Shown here one piece after another: positions 22,912 through 23,546 of a stretch of DNA of 23,546 nt. The notes beneath the pieces are model-generated. The model did not search any database. It was not told where the DNA came from and saw nothing but the letters and a program-made list of their open reading frames with translations. Numbering within the stretch: the first letter of the stretch is position 1; each line of letters starts with the position of its first letter. A program made the position numbers and the translations under genes. Source of the DNA: Streptomyces cellulosae (lineage in GTDB: Bacteria; Actinomycetota; Actinomycetes; Streptomycetales; Streptomycetaceae); the NCBI RefSeq assembly GCF_000721105.1, contig NZ_JOEV01000086.1:1-23546 (forward strand), given 5' to 3'.

Positions 22912-23546
22912 ATGCCCGCCACGCACCACTCGTCAGCACCCCCGACATCGAGCACCGAGGCGTACCCCGTACGCCCGGTCGACAGCGGCCCGCCGACTCC
23001 GGAGCCACCCTCCGCGGGCGACGGCACGGCCGTCGGGCGCATACCCGTCCTCGACGTCCGCCCGGTCATCCAGCACGGCCGCAGGCCCGCCAAGGCGGTG
23101 ACCGGAGAGTCGTTCGAGATCTCGGCCACCGTGTTCCGCGAGGGCCACGACGCGGTCGCCGCGAACGTCGTGCTCAAGGACCCCGAAGGCCGCCCAGGCC
23201 CCTGGACGCCCATGCGGGAACTGGCTCCCGGCTCCGACCGCTGGGGCGCCACCGTCACCGCCGGGGAGCCCGGCCGGTGGACGTACGCCGTGGAGGCCTG
23301 GGGCGATCCCCTCTCCACCTGGCGCCACCACGCGCAGATCAAGATCCCTGCGGGGATGGACACCGACCTGGTCCTGGAGGACGGCGCGCGTCTGCACGCG
23401 CGCGCGGCCGACGGGGCGCCCGAGGACGCGCGCAAGGTCCTCCTCGCCGCCGTCGAGGCCCTGCGGGACGGGAGCCGCCCCGCGGCGGCCCGGCTGGCGG
23501 CGGCGTTGACGCCGGAGGTGGACGCGGTGCTGTCCCGGCATCCGCT
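22912..23546 (+). CDS. glgE: Alpha-1,4-glucan:maltose-1-phosphate maltosyltransferase, N-terminal part (partial)
   Basis: The first 211 codons of GlgE, cut by the window end; the family is about 675 residues. The enzyme transfers maltosyl units from maltose-1-phosphate to the end of an alpha-1,4-glucan in the TreS-Mak-GlgE-GlgB pathway. VGRIPVLDVRPVIQHGRRPA (about 42-61), the domain-N segment GPWTPMRELAPGSDRWGATV, and WTYAVEAWGDPLSTWRHHAQ with IKIPAGMDTDLVLEDG are diagnostic of GlgE. The first 40 residues form a Pro/Ser-rich tail before the conserved start. ATG 22912 has AGGAG 5 bases upstream. Catalytic residues lie beyond the window. treS, mak and glgB would be expected downstream. Confidence 0.93.
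   Translation, partial: MPATHHSSAPPTSSTEAYPVRPVDSGPPTPEPPSAGDGTAVGRIPVLDVRPVIQHGRRPAKAVTGESFEISATVFREGHDAVAANVVLKDPEGRPGPWTPMRELAPGSDRWGATVTAGEPGRWTYAVEAWGDPLSTWRHHAQIKIPAGMDTDLVLEDGARLHARAADGAPEDARKVLLAAVEALRDGSRPAAARLAAALTPEVDAVLSRHP

Overview
The window looks like a Streptomyces chromosome (or a close actinomycete relative). The evidence is very high GC with strong third-position G/C bias, frequent GTG starts, secreted proteases with Arg-rich signal peptides, an RHS toxin carrying an actinobacterial type VII leader, and a glgP/glgE glycogen locus. Nothing here names the species. No tRNA, rRNA, CRISPR array or prophage was seen.

Layout. (a) 1-1113: a decayed edge holding the last 28 codons of an IS5-type transposase, about 500 bases without a recognisable gene, and the C-terminal third of an OsmC-family peroxiredoxin gene on the minus strand. 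(b) 1114-4613: two overlapping genes for a heterodimeric ABC exporter whose nucleotide-binding domains are degenerate in a complementary way, leaving one canonical ATP site. (c) 4614-8931: tandem paralogous secreted M4 (thermolysin-type) metalloproteases. Only the first has a C-terminal P domain. Both are preceded by the same promoter-like element (CTGACA, 18 bases, CACTCTTCCC). (d) 8947-10572: a GNAT acetyltransferase fused to a three-helix membrane module (minus strand), then a DUF1990 protein (plus strand). (e) 10736-18306: a type VII secretion-linked polymorphic toxin locus. It runs SseB-like protein, WXG-like helical protein, T7SS-secreted leader protein, and a long RHS/YD-repeat shell ending in a candidate papain-like (Cys-His-Asp) toxin. 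A stop/start-overlapping candidate immunity gene follows, then a displaced, frameshifted older toxin tip and a second candidate immunity gene. (f) 18504-23546: glycogen phosphorylase (minus), a secreted subtilisin-like protease with a TTA codon near its 3' end (plus), and the start of glgE (plus, cut by the window end).

How the parts work together. The T7SS/RHS block reads as a contact-dependent or secreted interbacterial toxin that has swapped its C-terminal warhead: a new AT-richer toxin/immunity pair sits upstream of the remains of an old one. The leader and RHS shell now lie in different frames, so the locus is either a decaying pseudogene or a sequencing artefact at one point. The glycogen block pairs glucan breakdown (GlgP) with the maltose-1-phosphate route of glucan synthesis (GlgE), with a developmental-type protease between them.

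The most interesting points are the toxin replacement scar, the fused GNAT-membrane protein, the shared promoter element of the two metalloproteases, and the one-site ABC exporter.
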